From WRAV01 sp050950205 (lineage in GTDB: Bacteria > Bacillota > Clostridia > Oscillospirales > Ruminococcaceae): a stretch of 64,000 nt of DNA. The notes beneath the pieces were generated by a model. That model was given only the letters and a program-made list of their open reading frames with translations. It did not search any database and had not been told where the DNA came from. Below are positions 8,777-17,418 of the stretch, piece by piece. Location: contig JBMNHF010000016.1 in the NCBI GenBank assembly GCA_050950205.1, positions 62,001 to 126,000 on the forward strand, written 5' to 3'. Position 1 is the first letter of the stretch. Every line of letters begins with the position of its first letter. The position numbers were made by a program, and so were the translations under genes.

Positions 8777-11017
8777 GTGCAGACTCCCCAACCTCTCCTC
8801 ACCCTGACCGGGACGGTGGAGGGCATCGTCTATCAAAACGAAGAAACCGGCTATGTGGTGATGGAGCTGGACACCGGTGCCGAGCTGGTGACGGTGGTGG
8901 GGAATATTCCCGGGGTGGCCGCGGGAGAAGAAGTGGCCATGACCGGGCGCTATGTCAACCACCCCACCTATGGACAACAGTTTAAGGCGGAGGTGTGTGA
9001 GAGGCAGATGCCGGCCACTGCCTCCGCCATCCTCAAATATCTCAGTACCGGGGTGATTAAAGGAATCGGCCCAGTGCTTGCCCGGCGCATGGTGCAGATG
9101 TACGGAGACAAAACCCTGGAAATCATCGAAAAAGACCATCAAAAACTTGCGGCAGTGCCAGGCATCTCCCCCAAAAAAGCAGCCAACATCTACGAACAGT
9201 ACCGGCGCATTTTTGGCATCCGCACCGTCATGTTGTTTCTTTCCCGCTTTGGGTTGGATGCGGCGGCCTCCATCCGGGCGTGGAAGCTGTGGGGGCCTTT
9301 GACCCAACAGGTGGTGGAGGAAAACCCCTACCTTCTCTGCAACGAGACGGTGGAGCTGGATTTTGTGCGGGCCGACGAAATCGCCCGGCAGATGAGCATT
9401 GCCCCCACCGACCCCCGCAGGCTAAGGGCGGGACTTTCCCATGTGCTGACCCACAACCTGCTCAACGGCCACACCTGCCTGCCTCGGGATCGGCTGCTGG
9501 AAACCACCGCCGCTCTTTTGGACGTGCAGGAGGACTTGGAGCTGCTGGAGGAACTGCTGGAGCGGGCGGTGGAGGAAGAAGAGCTGATCAGCGACACCTT
9601 TGGAGGGCGCAATTACATCTATCTTGGCCGATTGTATGCGGCAGAAACTTATATCGCTGGCCGAATCTCTCTGATGCTGGGAAACACACCCCCCCAGCAC
9701 CGGGAGTTTTCCAAAGAGATTGGCCGGCTGGAGCAACAGCTTGGCATCCAATACGATCAGCTCCAGCGCAAAGCCATCGAAATGGCTCTCAACAGCGGCG
9801 TGTTTATTTTGACGGGAGGCCCCGGAACCGGAAAAACCACCACCTTAAACGCCATCCTAACCCTTCTGGAACAGCAGGGGGAACAGGTGGCTTTGGCGGC
9901 GCCCACCGGGCGGGCAGCCAAACGGATGAGTGAGGTAACCGGACGGGAAGCCTCCACCATCCACCGGCTGCTGGAGGTGGACTACCGGGATCCCGAGACG
10001 GGAAAACACAGTTTTAAACGGGATGAAAAGAATCCCCTGCGCCAGAGTGTGGTGATTCTGGACGAGGTCAGCATGGTGGACACCCTGCTGATGCATTCCC
10101 TCATGCGGGCGCTGCGCCTTTCCTCCCGGCTGATTTTGGTGGGGGACCCCGATCAGCTCCCCTCGGTGGGACCGGGAAACCTGTTGCGGGACATGATGGC
10201 CAGCGATGTCATTCCCACCGTCCATCTGGGCCGGGTCTTTCGACAGGCGGAGCAGAGTGCCATCATCCAAAGCGCCCACTCCATCCTGCGGGGAGAGGAG
10301 CCCGACCTTTCCAGCCGGGACAACGACTTCTTTTTTTTGGAGCGGCATAGCTACCAGCAAACGGCAGAAACGGTGGCCGACTTATGTGCCCGCCGCCTGC
10401 CACAGGCTTATGGTTTTGATCCTTTTTGGGATATTCAGGTGATTGCCCCCTCCCGGGTGGGAGCCATTGGCACCCAGGGGCTCAACCGAATTTTACAGGA
10501 GCGGCTCAACCCCAAGGAGCCCTCCAAGGCGCAATTTTTGTTTGGCAGTACCCTCTACCGGGAGGGGGACAAGGTGATGCAGATTAAAAACAACTACGAT
10601 ATTCTCTGGAAAAAGGACGACGGAGAAGAGGGCACGGGAGTTTTTAACGGGGATATTGGCGTCATTGAAATGATCGATCGCCCCAGCCAGACCATTTTAA
10701 TTCGCTACGAAGACCGGGTAGCCCAGTACACCACCGATATGGCGGACGAAATTGAACACGCCTATGCCATCACCGTCCACAAAAGTCAGGGCAGCGAGTT
10801 TGATGCGGTCATCATCCCCCTCATGCGCTTTCATCCCAAGTTGTATTACCGCAATATTCTGTACACCGGGGTGACCCGTGCCAAAAAGATCTTGATTCTG
10901 CTGGGGCAGAAGGGCACCGTAGTCCAAACAGTGCGCAACGACCGAAAAGTTAAGCGCTACACCCAGCTGGCCCATCTGCTGCAGCAAGGGTTCTTGGAAA
11001 CCGGCCAAAGCAATTAG
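8777..11017 (+). CDS. recD2: ATP-dependent RecD-like DNA helicase RecD2
   Basis: A 746-residue SF1B 5'-3' helicase of the RecD2/YrrC type found in bacteria lacking RecBCD, acting in DNA repair and replication-fork maintenance. An N-terminal OB-like and helix-hairpin-helix region (residues 1-190) precedes the motor: Walker A LTGGPGTGKTTT near residue 353, motif II VVILDEVSMVDT near 430, GDPDQLPSVGPG, and the C-terminal AYAITVHKSQGSEFD and YTGVTRAKK motifs. GTG start 8777 follows AAGGGGGTGA. Length is typical. It probably shares a transcript with lpdA. Confidence 0.95.
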   Translation: MQTPQPLLTLTGTVEGIVYQNEETGYVVMELDTGAELVTVVGNIPGVAAGEEVAMTGRYVNHPTYGQQFKAEVCERQMPATASAILKYLSTGVIKGIGPVLARRMVQMYGDKTLEIIEKDHQKLAAVPGISPKKAANIYEQYRRIFGIRTVMLFLSRFGLDAAASIRAWKLWGPLTQQVVEENPYLLCNETVELDFVRADEIARQMSIAPTDPRRLRAGLSHVLTHNLLNGHTCLPRDRLLETTAALLDVQEDLELLEELLERAVEEEELISDTFGGRNYIYLGRLYAAETYIAGRISLMLGNTPPQHREFSKEIGRLEQQLGIQYDQLQRKAIEMALNSGVFILTGGPGTGKTTTLNAILTLLEQQGEQVALAAPTGRAAKRMSEVTGREASTIHRLLEVDYRDPETGKHSFKRDEKNPLRQSVVILDEVSMVDTLLMHSLMRALRLSSRLILVGDPDQLPSVGPGNLLRDMMASDVIPTVHLGRVFRQAEQSAIIQSAHSILRGEEPDLSSRDNDFFFLERHSYQQTAETVADLCARRLPQAYGFDPFWDIQVIAPSRVGAIGTQGLNRILQERLNPKEPSKAQFLFGSTLYREGDKVMQIKNNYDILWKKDDGEEGTGVFNGDIGVIEMIDRPSQTILIRYEDRVAQYTTDMADEIEHAYAITVHKSQGSEFDAVIIPLMRFHPKLYYRNILYTGVTRAKKILILLGQKGTVVQTVRNDRKVKRYTQLAHLLQQGFLETGQSN

Positions 11018-11045
11018 AAGACTCTCTTCCCAGTGGGCGGGAGAG

Positions 11046-11081
11046 AAACCTATCGTTTCGTTGCCATTTTCGGATAGGTTT
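11046..11081. promoter_or_regulatory. Inverted repeat overlapping the purA promoter
   Basis: AAACCTATC (11046-11054) and GATAGGTTT (11073-11081) are perfect 9-nt arms separated by 18 nt. They enclose the -35 element of the purA promoter, so the pair could be an operator; it is not followed by a T tract, which argues against a recD2 terminator. Confidence 0.45.
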
Positions 11082-11089
11082 GGTATAAT
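11061..11089 (+). promoter_or_regulatory. Promoter of purA
   Basis: TTGCCA (11061-11066), 17 nt, TATAAT (11084-11089). The predicted transcript start near 11096 leaves a leader of about 160 nt before purA. Confidence 0.8.
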
Positions 11090-11095
11090 AAATAT

Positions 11096-11258
11096 GTTTT
11101 GCCAAGAGGCCGTGAACCAGTTTGCAAGCAACCGTTCACAGTCAGCCGCAACGGCAGTGCATAATATTTGCCTTTGCATGGACAATATGAAATAGGTTTT
11201 ACGCTCAAAGGTTTTTCGCCTACGGGCAATGATACCAACAGAAATGAGGGGTGCCAAA
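11096..11258 (+). promoter_or_regulatory. Long structured leader of purA, class unknown
   Basis: About 160 nt of untranslated leader with local inverted repeats: GTGAAC (11112-11117) with GTTCAC (11134-11139), and the hairpin GCCG-CAA-CGGC (11145-11155). I see no match to the conserved core of purine, PRPP or other ykkC-type riboswitches and no terminator hairpin with T run before the gene. Function not established. Confidence 0.35.
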
Positions 11259-12533
11259 GTGCCGACAAAAGTGGTAGTAGGCGTACAGTGGGGAGACGAG
11301 GGGAAAGGAAAGATTATTGACATCTTAGCTTCCCGCTCGGATGTGGTGGTTCGCTCCCAGGGAGGAAACAACGCCGGACACACTGTAAAATGTGATGATG
11401 AGGTGTACAAGCTGGCCCTCATTCCTTCGGGAGTGCTTTATCCGCAGGTTCGCTGCCTCATCGGTTGCGGTGTGGTGGTGGATCCCAAGTCTATTTTAGC
11501 CGAGATTGACGGCCTCAAGGCCAGAGGGATTACCTGCGACAATTTGCGGATGGATCCCCGGGCCCACGTGGTCATGCCATGGCATCTGGCTCTGGACGGC
11601 ATGAGCGAGGACAAGTTGGGGGACGCCAAAATCGGCACCACCCGCCGGGGAATCGGGCCCTGTTACATGGATAAGGCAGAGCGAACCGGCCTGCGCTTAA
11701 GTGACCTGTGCAATCCTCAGTTGCTTGCCGCCAAGATCAAAGTGGTGGGAGCTTTGAAAAACACAATCATCCAACAGGTTTACGGGGGGCAGCCCTTGGA
11801 TTTGGAGGCCATCACTGCCGAGTACACCCAGTACGGTCAGCGCCTTGCCCCCTATCTGGAAGATGTTTCGGTGGCGGTGTGGAACGCCGTTCAGCAGAGC
11901 AAGGAGGTGCTCTTTGAAGGAGCGCAGGGCACTCTGTTGGATTTGGATTTGGGAACCTACCCCTATGTCACCAGCTCCCACCCTGTTTCCGGCGGTGTTT
12001 GCACCGGCGTAGGCGTAGGCCCCACCCTGATTGATGAGGTGATAGGCGTTTCCAAGGCCTACACCACCCGGGTGGGAGAAGGTCCGTTCCCCACCGAGCT
12101 GTTTGACGAAATCGGCAATACCATTCGGGATAAGGGGCACGAATACGGCACCAACACCGGGCGTCCCCGCAGGGTCGGTTGGTTCGATGCTGTCATTCTG
12201 CGCCATGCGGTGCGGGTCAATGGCCTGACCAGCCTGGCGGTGAACAAGCTGGACACCCTGCAGGGGTTGCCGGTTCTCAAGGTTTGCACGGCCTATCGCA
12301 AGGCCGATGGCACCCGAATCACCGATTTCCCCCCATCCTTTGACGAGCTGGAGGGCTGCACACCGGAATATGAGGAGATGCCCGGCTTTGCCGAGGACAT
12401 TTCCCAATGCAAGAGCTTTGAGGAGCTGCCGGAAAACTGCAAAAATTACATTGCCTTTTTAGAGGAAGTCAGCGGCTGTCCCATCCGCATGGTGGGGGTG
12501 GGCCCGGCCCGCGACCAGAATCTGGAGCGATAA
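11259..12533 (+). CDS. purA: Adenylosuccinate synthase
   Basis: A 424-residue GTP-dependent enzyme joining IMP and aspartate, the first committed step to AMP. Characteristic segments: VGVQWGDEGKGKIID at the N terminus (P loop), NNAGHTV with the catalytic His, IGPCYMDKAERTG, EGAQGTLLDLDLGTYPYVTSS and the C-terminal VGVGPARDQ. GTG at 11259 is taken as the start because GAGGGG precedes it by 7 nt and the protein then begins like other PurA sequences; the frame is open 10 codons further upstream. It is followed 35 nt later by tpiA. The long leader suggests regulation, of unknown type. Confidence 0.97.
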   Translation: MPTKVVVGVQWGDEGKGKIIDILASRSDVVVRSQGGNNAGHTVKCDDEVYKLALIPSGVLYPQVRCLIGCGVVVDPKSILAEIDGLKARGITCDNLRMDPRAHVVMPWHLALDGMSEDKLGDAKIGTTRRGIGPCYMDKAERTGLRLSDLCNPQLLAAKIKVVGALKNTIIQQVYGGQPLDLEAITAEYTQYGQRLAPYLEDVSVAVWNAVQQSKEVLFEGAQGTLLDLDLGTYPYVTSSHPVSGGVCTGVGVGPTLIDEVIGVSKAYTTRVGEGPFPTELFDEIGNTIRDKGHEYGTNTGRPRRVGWFDAVILRHAVRVNGLTSLAVNKLDTLQGLPVLKVCTAYRKADGTRITDFPPSFDELEGCTPEYEEMPGFAEDISQCKSFEELPENCKNYIAFLEEVSGCPIRMVGVGPARDQNLER

Positions 12534-12568
12534 ATTTACTTTACTTTTTCATCAAAGGAGAGCGTACC

Positions 12569-13336
12569 ATGAACAAAAATCTGCGCAAGGCCGTCATTGC
12601 GGGCAACTGGAAAATGAATAAGAACCGGGCCGAGGCCAAGGCTCTGGTAGAGGAGCTGGTTCCTCTGGTAAAGGATGCTGGCTGCGATGTGGTGATCTGC
12701 ACTCCCTTTACCGATCTGGATGTCGCTTTGGAGGCAACCAAGGATACCAATATCCGGGTGGGTGCTCAAAACTGCCATTGGGCCAAGTCGGGAGCCTTTA
12801 CCGGCGAAATTTCTGCCGATATGCTGGCCGAGCTGGGAGTACCGTATGTCATCATCGGCCACTCGGAGCGCAGGCAGTACTTCGGCGAGACCGACGTCAC
12901 CGTCAATCAGCGGGTGCGGGCCGCTCTGGATGCGGGCCTTACCGTGATTCTTTGTGTAGGCGAGTTGTTGGAGCAGCGGGAACAGGGCATCACCCGGGAG
13001 ATTTGCGGCATGCAGACCCGTGTGGCTCTGAACGGCGTATCCAAAGAGGAAATGCAAAAGATTATCATTGCCTATGAGCCGGTCTGGGCCATTGGAACCG
13101 GAAAAACCGCCACCGCCGAGCAGGCAGGGGAAGTGTGCGGCTTTATCCGCAGCGTCCTTGCCGACCTGTACGATCAGGCCACTGCCGATGCCACCACCAT
13201 CCAATACGGCGGCAGCATGAACGCTGCCAATGCCGCCGAGCTGCTGGCTCAGCCGGATGTGGACGGCGGCCTCATTGGCGGAGCATCCCTCAAGCCTGCC
13301 GATTTTGCCGCCATTGTGGCAGCTGCCGGAAAATAA
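12569..13336 (+). CDS. tpiA: Triosephosphate isomerase
   Basis: A 255-residue TIM-barrel enzyme interconverting dihydroxyacetone phosphate and glyceraldehyde-3-phosphate. AGNWKMNK carries the N-terminal substrate-binding Lys, IIGHSERR the electrophilic His, AYEPVWAIGTGKTA the catalytic Glu and loop 6, and YGGSMN the phosphate-binding turn. Start ATG follows AAAGGAG. It is separated from gap and other glycolytic genes and follows purA by 35 nt, so the two are probably co-transcribed up to the terminator at 13356. Confidence 0.98.
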   Translation: MNKNLRKAVIAGNWKMNKNRAEAKALVEELVPLVKDAGCDVVICTPFTDLDVALEATKDTNIRVGAQNCHWAKSGAFTGEISADMLAELGVPYVIIGHSERRQYFGETDVTVNQRVRAALDAGLTVILCVGELLEQREQGITREICGMQTRVALNGVSKEEMQKIIIAYEPVWAIGTGKTATAEQAGEVCGFIRSVLADLYDQATADATTIQYGGSMNAANAAELLAQPDVDGGLIGGASLKPADFAAIVAAAGK

Positions 13337-13355
13337 TTTGACACAAACCATTTGC

Positions 13356-13396
13356 AAAAAGCCCTTTGCCATAAGTGTGGCCAAGGGCTTTTTTGT
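13356..13396 (+). terminator. Terminator after tpiA
   Basis: AAAAAGCCCTT pairs with AAGGGCTTTTTT with a short imperfect top; the stem is followed directly by a T run. Confidence 0.92.
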
Positions 13397-13447
13397 GTAA
13401 AAAAATCAAATGCAGCGAAAGAGTTGTCACATACTTTTAAACAACAG

Positions 13448-13476
13448 TTGAAAAAACAATCCAAATTTAATATAAT
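13448..13476 (+). promoter_or_regulatory. Promoter of the secreted protein gene
   Basis: TTGAAA (13448-13453), 17 nt, TATAAT (13471-13476), within an AT-rich stretch. The leader is about 40 nt. Confidence 0.85.
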
Positions 13477-13521
13477 GACAAAAATTGACAAAATACGCAA
13501 TGACATTATGGAGGAAAGAAG

Positions 13522-15174
13522 ATGAAAAAGTTATTGGCGGTTGCCTTGGCACTGGCGATGATTTTGCTTCCATGTGGGATACAGGGGAGCGAAGGAATCC
13601 AAAGCCACTACTTTCTCATTGGTACCAACGGCGAACAATACAGCGCTTTCCCCCTCGACGATAGTTTAAAGAGCATTTTCGGGCAGTCCTTCCCCCAACT
13701 GGAGTATGTTCTGTCATTGGGGCTGGAAGATCTATGGGATATCCTGGAGCTAGGAAGGGATGATTTTGAACCCTTTGGGCTATTAATCCATTCCCTTACG
13801 CAAACCTTGGACGGCATTTCCCGCCTGGATGGGGATTATCCCGTCATTCTCAATCACTCCCATTTGACGGCAAAAAATACGGTGAATGCCATTTGCTTTT
13901 CCCAAGGGCTGTATCTCTTGGAGAGCAGTCTTAAGATTCTTGTGGAAGAGTCGTCGAACAAAAAACAGGTGACGGTGAAGGAAGAAGATTTAATCACCTA
14001 TGGTGGTGGGGGACGGTTCCACTTTCCCAGCCAAGGAAGCCTTACCCTGCGGGGAGATGCCCCAAAACTGAATTTGCCGCAGAGCGGTGCCACCGATCTT
14101 ACCCCCGTCATGCAAAGATTGGATTCCCTTACCTGCAGCTATGGGTTGGAGGGAGAGGTGGAAATAAGAACAGGGCTTGCGTTGGCTTTTGGACAGGAGC
14201 TGAGCTTAGAACAGGGGGGAACTCTCCATCTGCCGGGCGGGGCGGAACTTCTTCTCAATAGCGGGACGATCCTAAACAACAAAGGATCCATCAGCGGATC
14301 CATCCGCAACCAAGGACGGGTAAACAATGCCCAAGGGGCGGTGATTGGCGGCGGTTACTTTTGTAATTTAAAGGATGGCCAGGTGTATAATGCCGGTGTC
14401 ATCACCAGTAGCCCCATTGTCACCCAAAAAGGCAGCACCATCACCAACTTAGGTGGCGGAAGCCTTGCCACTGTCCCCACTGGGGAGGGGGAATATCCCG
14501 GCAAAAAAGACCCGGCTCCACCAGCTCAGGAAAAACCCGCCCATCCAAGCAGCGGGGATGACGATGATGACGGCGTTGCTCACCCTGCAACCAATCTACC
14601 TGTCGTTCAGCCTCAACAATTGGATAAGACGCAGGTTGCATTTGCCACCTACACTGCCATCCACCAAGCTTTGGAGCAGCAAAACCAGCAGGCGGTGATT
14701 CGCCTGTTGGGTTCAGGAAAACTGAGCGCCGAAGGGTTGCAGGCCCTTTGGGAGGAGGAGCAGAAGTTTCCCTTGGTGGTTTATAGCTTTTCCCCTAGGG
14801 AAAGGGGGAGAGGCGTTGGTGTGCGTCTGGCCATCAAGCCCTCTGCATTGCCGGGCCCCTGCGATCTTTCGGCCTCCACCTTTAACCGGCAGGCTGTGCA
14901 GACCCGGGAGCTATTCCACCATCATTTTGGGGGGAGCTATCAGGTGGTCAGCCTTGGGTATCAAGGTGACTTTGCAAAACCGGTGGAGGTGGCGGCCAAA
15001 CTGGATCTTTCCGGCTTTGATTTGGAAACCCTGTACTTTTATGCGTATCATCCTCCCACCAACACCTACCGGCAAATAGAGCATCCTCAGCACTGGGTGG
15101 ACAGCAGAGGCTTCCTCCATTTTTACACTGCCTGGGGCGGCGATTTGTTGGTGACCGATGTCTGCCTGCCCTAA
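13522..15174 (+). CDS. Large secreted protein of unknown function
   Basis: A 550-residue protein I do not recognise. It has a clear Sec signal peptide (MKKLLAVALALAMILL, then CGIQGSEG; the Cys is poorly placed for a lipobox). Residues about 225-320 carry short irregular Gly/Asn repeats of the pattern G-x-I-x-N-x-G (LNSGTILNNKGSISGSIRNQG), suggesting a beta-solenoid. A linker rich in Pro and acidic residues (GDDDDDG near residue 350) leads to a C-terminal domain of about 170 residues ending in an aromatic-rich segment. No transmembrane anchor, sortase signal or S-layer motif is visible, so it is probably released or loosely wall-bound. ATG 13522 follows GGAGG. It is monocistronic, with its own promoter and terminator. 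Confidence 0.75.
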   Translation: MKKLLAVALALAMILLPCGIQGSEGIQSHYFLIGTNGEQYSAFPLDDSLKSIFGQSFPQLEYVLSLGLEDLWDILELGRDDFEPFGLLIHSLTQTLDGISRLDGDYPVILNHSHLTAKNTVNAICFSQGLYLLESSLKILVEESSNKKQVTVKEEDLITYGGGGRFHFPSQGSLTLRGDAPKLNLPQSGATDLTPVMQRLDSLTCSYGLEGEVEIRTGLALAFGQELSLEQGGTLHLPGGAELLLNSGTILNNKGSISGSIRNQGRVNNAQGAVIGGGYFCNLKDGQVYNAGVITSSPIVTQKGSTITNLGGGSLATVPTGEGEYPGKKDPAPPAQEKPAHPSSGDDDDDGVAHPATNLPVVQPQQLDKTQVAFATYTAIHQALEQQNQQAVIRLLGSGKLSAEGLQALWEEEQKFPLVVYSFSPRERGRGVGVRLAIKPSALPGPCDLSASTFNRQAVQTRELFHHHFGGSYQVVSLGYQGDFAKPVEVAAKLDLSGFDLETLYFYAYHPPTNTYRQIEHPQHWVDSRGFLHFYTAWGGDLLVTDVCLP

Positions 15175-15177
15175 AAC

Positions 15178-15211
15178 AAAAAGAGCTGCCCCTAACGGGC
15201 GGCTCTTTTTA
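15178..15211. terminator. Bidirectional terminator between secreted protein gene and deoD
   Basis: AAAAAGAGC-GCCC pairs with GGGC-GCTCTTTTT around a short loop; A and T runs on both sides allow function for both convergent transcripts. Confidence 0.88.
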
Positions 15212-15232
15212 TGCTGGATAGGGAAGAGCTTC

Positions 15233-15949
15233 TTACAAAATACCCAGAGCAACCTCCATCATGGCGGTAAAGCTCTTTTCCCGTTGCTGAGGGGTGGTCT
15301 CCTGATGAGAAACAAAGCTGTCCGAAATGGTGAGCAGGCAGGCGGCTCTTTTGCCGGTTACTCTGGCGTTGTGGAACAGGGCAAAACTCTCCATTTCTAC
15401 CGCCAGGCAACCTTTTTCCTGATACAGGGTTTGCCAGTAGGGGATGTCGGTTCCCTTGTCCTCCTGATAAAACACGTCGCTGGAATGAACGGTGCCCTCC
15501 TCCATGGCATAGCCAAGGGATTTGGCACTGGCCCGCAGTTTGTCGCAAAGCTCCGAATCGGGGAGAATGATCTCCCCCTCAAAGCCGTTTTGCACTTTGG
15601 CGAAGGAAGATTCGCTCCAGGCGGCGGTCACCAGCAGCAGATCAAAGAGGTTTAGCTTATCACAATAGGAGCCGGCGGAGCCGATGCGGATGATGTTTTC
15701 CACCCCGTACCGTGTGTAGAGCTCATAGGAGTAGATGCCGATGGAGGGCATTCCCATTCCACTGCCCATCACCGAGACATACTTTCCCTGATAACGGCCG
15801 GTAAAGCCCAGCATACCCCGAACCTGGTTGAACTGAACTGGTTGCTCCAAAAAGGTTTCCGCCACAAATTTTGCCCGCAAAGGATCTCCGGGCATCAAAA
15901 CAGTTTTGGCAATTTCACCGGGAGAGGCGCTGATATGAGGAGTCGCCAC
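15233..15949 (-). CDS. deoD: Purine nucleoside phosphorylase DeoD type
   Basis: A 238-residue hexameric-type purine nucleoside phosphorylase, cleaving purine (deoxy)ribonucleosides with phosphate to base and (deoxy)ribose-1-phosphate. MPGDPLRAKFVAE is the phosphate-binding region, MGSGMGMPSIGIYSYEL and IRIGSAGS follow, and EMESFALF carries the substrate-binding Glu residues; TISDSF contains the catalytic Asp. GTG 15949 is set by AAGGAG 8 nt upstream. Single gene, facing the secreted protein gene. Confidence 0.95.
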   Translation of the reverse strand: MATPHISASPGEIAKTVLMPGDPLRAKFVAETFLEQPVQFNQVRGMLGFTGRYQGKYVSVMGSGMGMPSIGIYSYELYTRYGVENIIRIGSAGSYCDKLNLFDLLLVTAAWSESSFAKVQNGFEGEIILPDSELCDKLRASAKSLGYAMEEGTVHSSDVFYQEDKGTDIPYWQTLYQEKGCLAVEMESFALFHNARVTGKRAACLLTISDSFVSHQETTPQQREKSFTAMMEVALGIL

Positions 15950-15987
15950 AGAGTCATCTCCTTTTCTTTCCGTTGTGGTTTGTGTTT

Positions 15988-16016
15988 ATGATACCATTTG
16001 CACGATAAAAATACAA
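15988..16016 (-). promoter_or_regulatory. Promoter of deoD
   Basis: Minus strand TTGTAT (16016-16011), 17 nt, TATCAT (15993-15988). Confidence 0.6.
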
Positions 16017-16029
16017 TCAAAGACTCAGC

Positions 16030-16833
16030 TCATCCCCCTTGGGATTCCAGTATCACCCGGCTGAAGGCGATCAGAGCCTCCAGGTCGGAGGGACAGGTCA
16101 TTTCGTAGAGAATGCCGCCCTTTTGAAAGGTGAGGAACTGCTCCTGGGGATAGGTGGCAGTATAGACGGTCTGCCCGTCAATAGAAAGGGGGGTTAGCCC
16201 CTCGGTATTGGGAGTGCGGGAGGTGCTCTCCAAGGTTAAAACGATGCGGTTAGATAGGGTGCTGCTCAGAAGGTAGGTGCTCTTTTCCCCTTCCTGCTCT
16301 GCCGAGAGGATGGTAAGATGCTCCGGCAGTTCAAAGGGAAGGGGGATGATGGGACCGTCCTGTGCTAGCAAGGGGGGAGATTCTGCGGAAAATGGTGCGA
16401 CTGAATCTCCCGCGGGGGCAGATTCGGGAAGGGGGAGATGTTGTTGGGCATCCAGTCGTTTTTCCCCTTCTTCCGGCAGAGCAAGGGCTTGGTCCCCTGC
16501 CATTTCATAAGGAGGGCTTGCTCCATCGGCGGCGGCATTCCGCTCCATGGAAGGGGCTGCAGAAGGGTAAGCTTCACCGGCGCCGGTGTTGGATGTCCGG
16601 GGCAGCAAAAAGACCAGCAACAGGCAGGCTGCCAGTGCGCTTAGGGCACCGATTTTTCTGCGGCGTTTGCGGGCTGTCACATACCCCAGCACCTTTCGGT
16701 CCAGGCGGGGGGTAAGGGAAAGGGCGGAATCCTGCTCCAGCTCTTTTTGTTCTTCCTGCAGGCTTTGGCCCCAGGCATCCACATAATTCGAGGCGATTTG
16801 CCGGAACAAATCGTCCTTGTGTTGATTAGGCAC
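16030..16833 (-). CDS. Membrane-anchored anti-sigma factor (probable)
   Basis: A 267-residue protein with a basic cytoplasmic N-terminal part (about residues 1-60), one transmembrane helix (GALSALAACLLLVFLLP, near residue 62), a Pro/Ser/Glu-rich stalk and an extracellular C-terminal domain with a YTATYPQEQFLTFQKGG segment, of the DUF4367-like kind often seen with clostridial ECF sigma factors. The role as anti-sigma factor is inferred from this topology and from an 8-nt overlap with the sigma gene just upstream. GTG 16833 is chosen because GGAGGG lies 8 nt before it; TTG 16839 would be too close. No zinc-finger HxxxCxxC motif is visible. Confidence 0.75.
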   Translation of the reverse strand: MPNQHKDDLFRQIASNYVDAWGQSLQEEQKELEQDSALSLTPRLDRKVLGYVTARKRRRKIGALSALAACLLLVFLLPRTSNTGAGEAYPSAAPSMERNAAADGASPPYEMAGDQALALPEEGEKRLDAQQHLPLPESAPAGDSVAPFSAESPPLLAQDGPIIPLPFELPEHLTILSAEQEGEKSTYLLSSTLSNRIVLTLESTSRTPNTEGLTPLSIDGQTVYTATYPQEQFLTFQKGGILYEMTCPSDLEALIAFSRVILESQGG

Positions 16834-17362
16834 CGACAAATCCCTCCTTTACCAACAGGTCGGCCAGCTTCTTTTTTGCCCGGTGCAGACGCACCGCCAC
16901 AAGGTTTTGGCTGATGCTGAGCATTTGGGCAATTTCTTTGTTGCTCATATCGTAGGCGAACTTGAGCAGAAAGACATGGCGCAGCTCTTCCTCCATCTCA
17001 TCCAGCAGCCGGTAGACATCCCGGACAAACTCCTGGGAAAGGGCAAACTGCTCCAGCTCAAAGGGGTCCTGCTGCCCTTCGTCCAGCTCCTCCAGATTCT
17101 TTTTTTCTTTGGACAGCATGGTAAGGGCTGCATTTCGGGTGATGGTCACCAGAAACGCCACTGTCCGCCCCGAGTTTGGGTCCTCTATTTTATCCAGATT
17201 TTTATAGATGCGCAGATAGGCCTCGCTGACAGCGTCCTCCGCCAAGGAGTAATCCCCCAAAATGTCATAAGCTTTTTTGAGACACAGGTTCTTGTACTTG
17301 TGGTACAGATACTCGAACCGGTCCCGCTCCTCCACAGAGGAAAAGGTGAGTAGGAAGAGCAA
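16826..17362 (-). CDS. ECF-type RNA polymerase sigma factor
   Basis: A 178-residue sigma-70 family protein. Region 2 runs from FEYLYHKYKNLCLKKAYDI through DYSLAEDAVSEAYLRIYKNL (about residues 16-60), and region 4 includes LRHVFLLKFAYDMSNKEIAQMLSISQNLVAVRLHRAKKKL (about 125-165), a helix-turn-helix typical of ECF sigma factors. It should direct transcription of a small regulon under control of the overlapping anti-sigma gene. TTG 17362 is the only start allowed before a stop upstream that leaves the usual N terminus. It lies 56 nt after the transglutaminase gene, so it may belong to that operon or use a promoter in the gap. Confidence 0.88.
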   Translation of the reverse strand: MLFLLTFSSVEERDRFEYLYHKYKNLCLKKAYDILGDYSLAEDAVSEAYLRIYKNLDKIEDPNSGRTVAFLVTITRNAALTMLSKEKKNLEELDEGQQDPFELEQFALSQEFVRDVYRLLDEMEEELRHVFLLKFAYDMSNKEIAQMLSISQNLVAVRLHRAKKKLADLLVKEGFVGA

Positions 17363-17418
17363 AATGTCACCGCCTCTTCATAAAGTTTAACCTGCAATCG
17401 GGTCAAAAGATTACAGCT

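Noticed and set aside
11096..11258. Purine or PRPP riboswitch before purA
   Set aside because: Conserved cores of these classes were not found in the leader by eye, so only an unclassified leader is reported.
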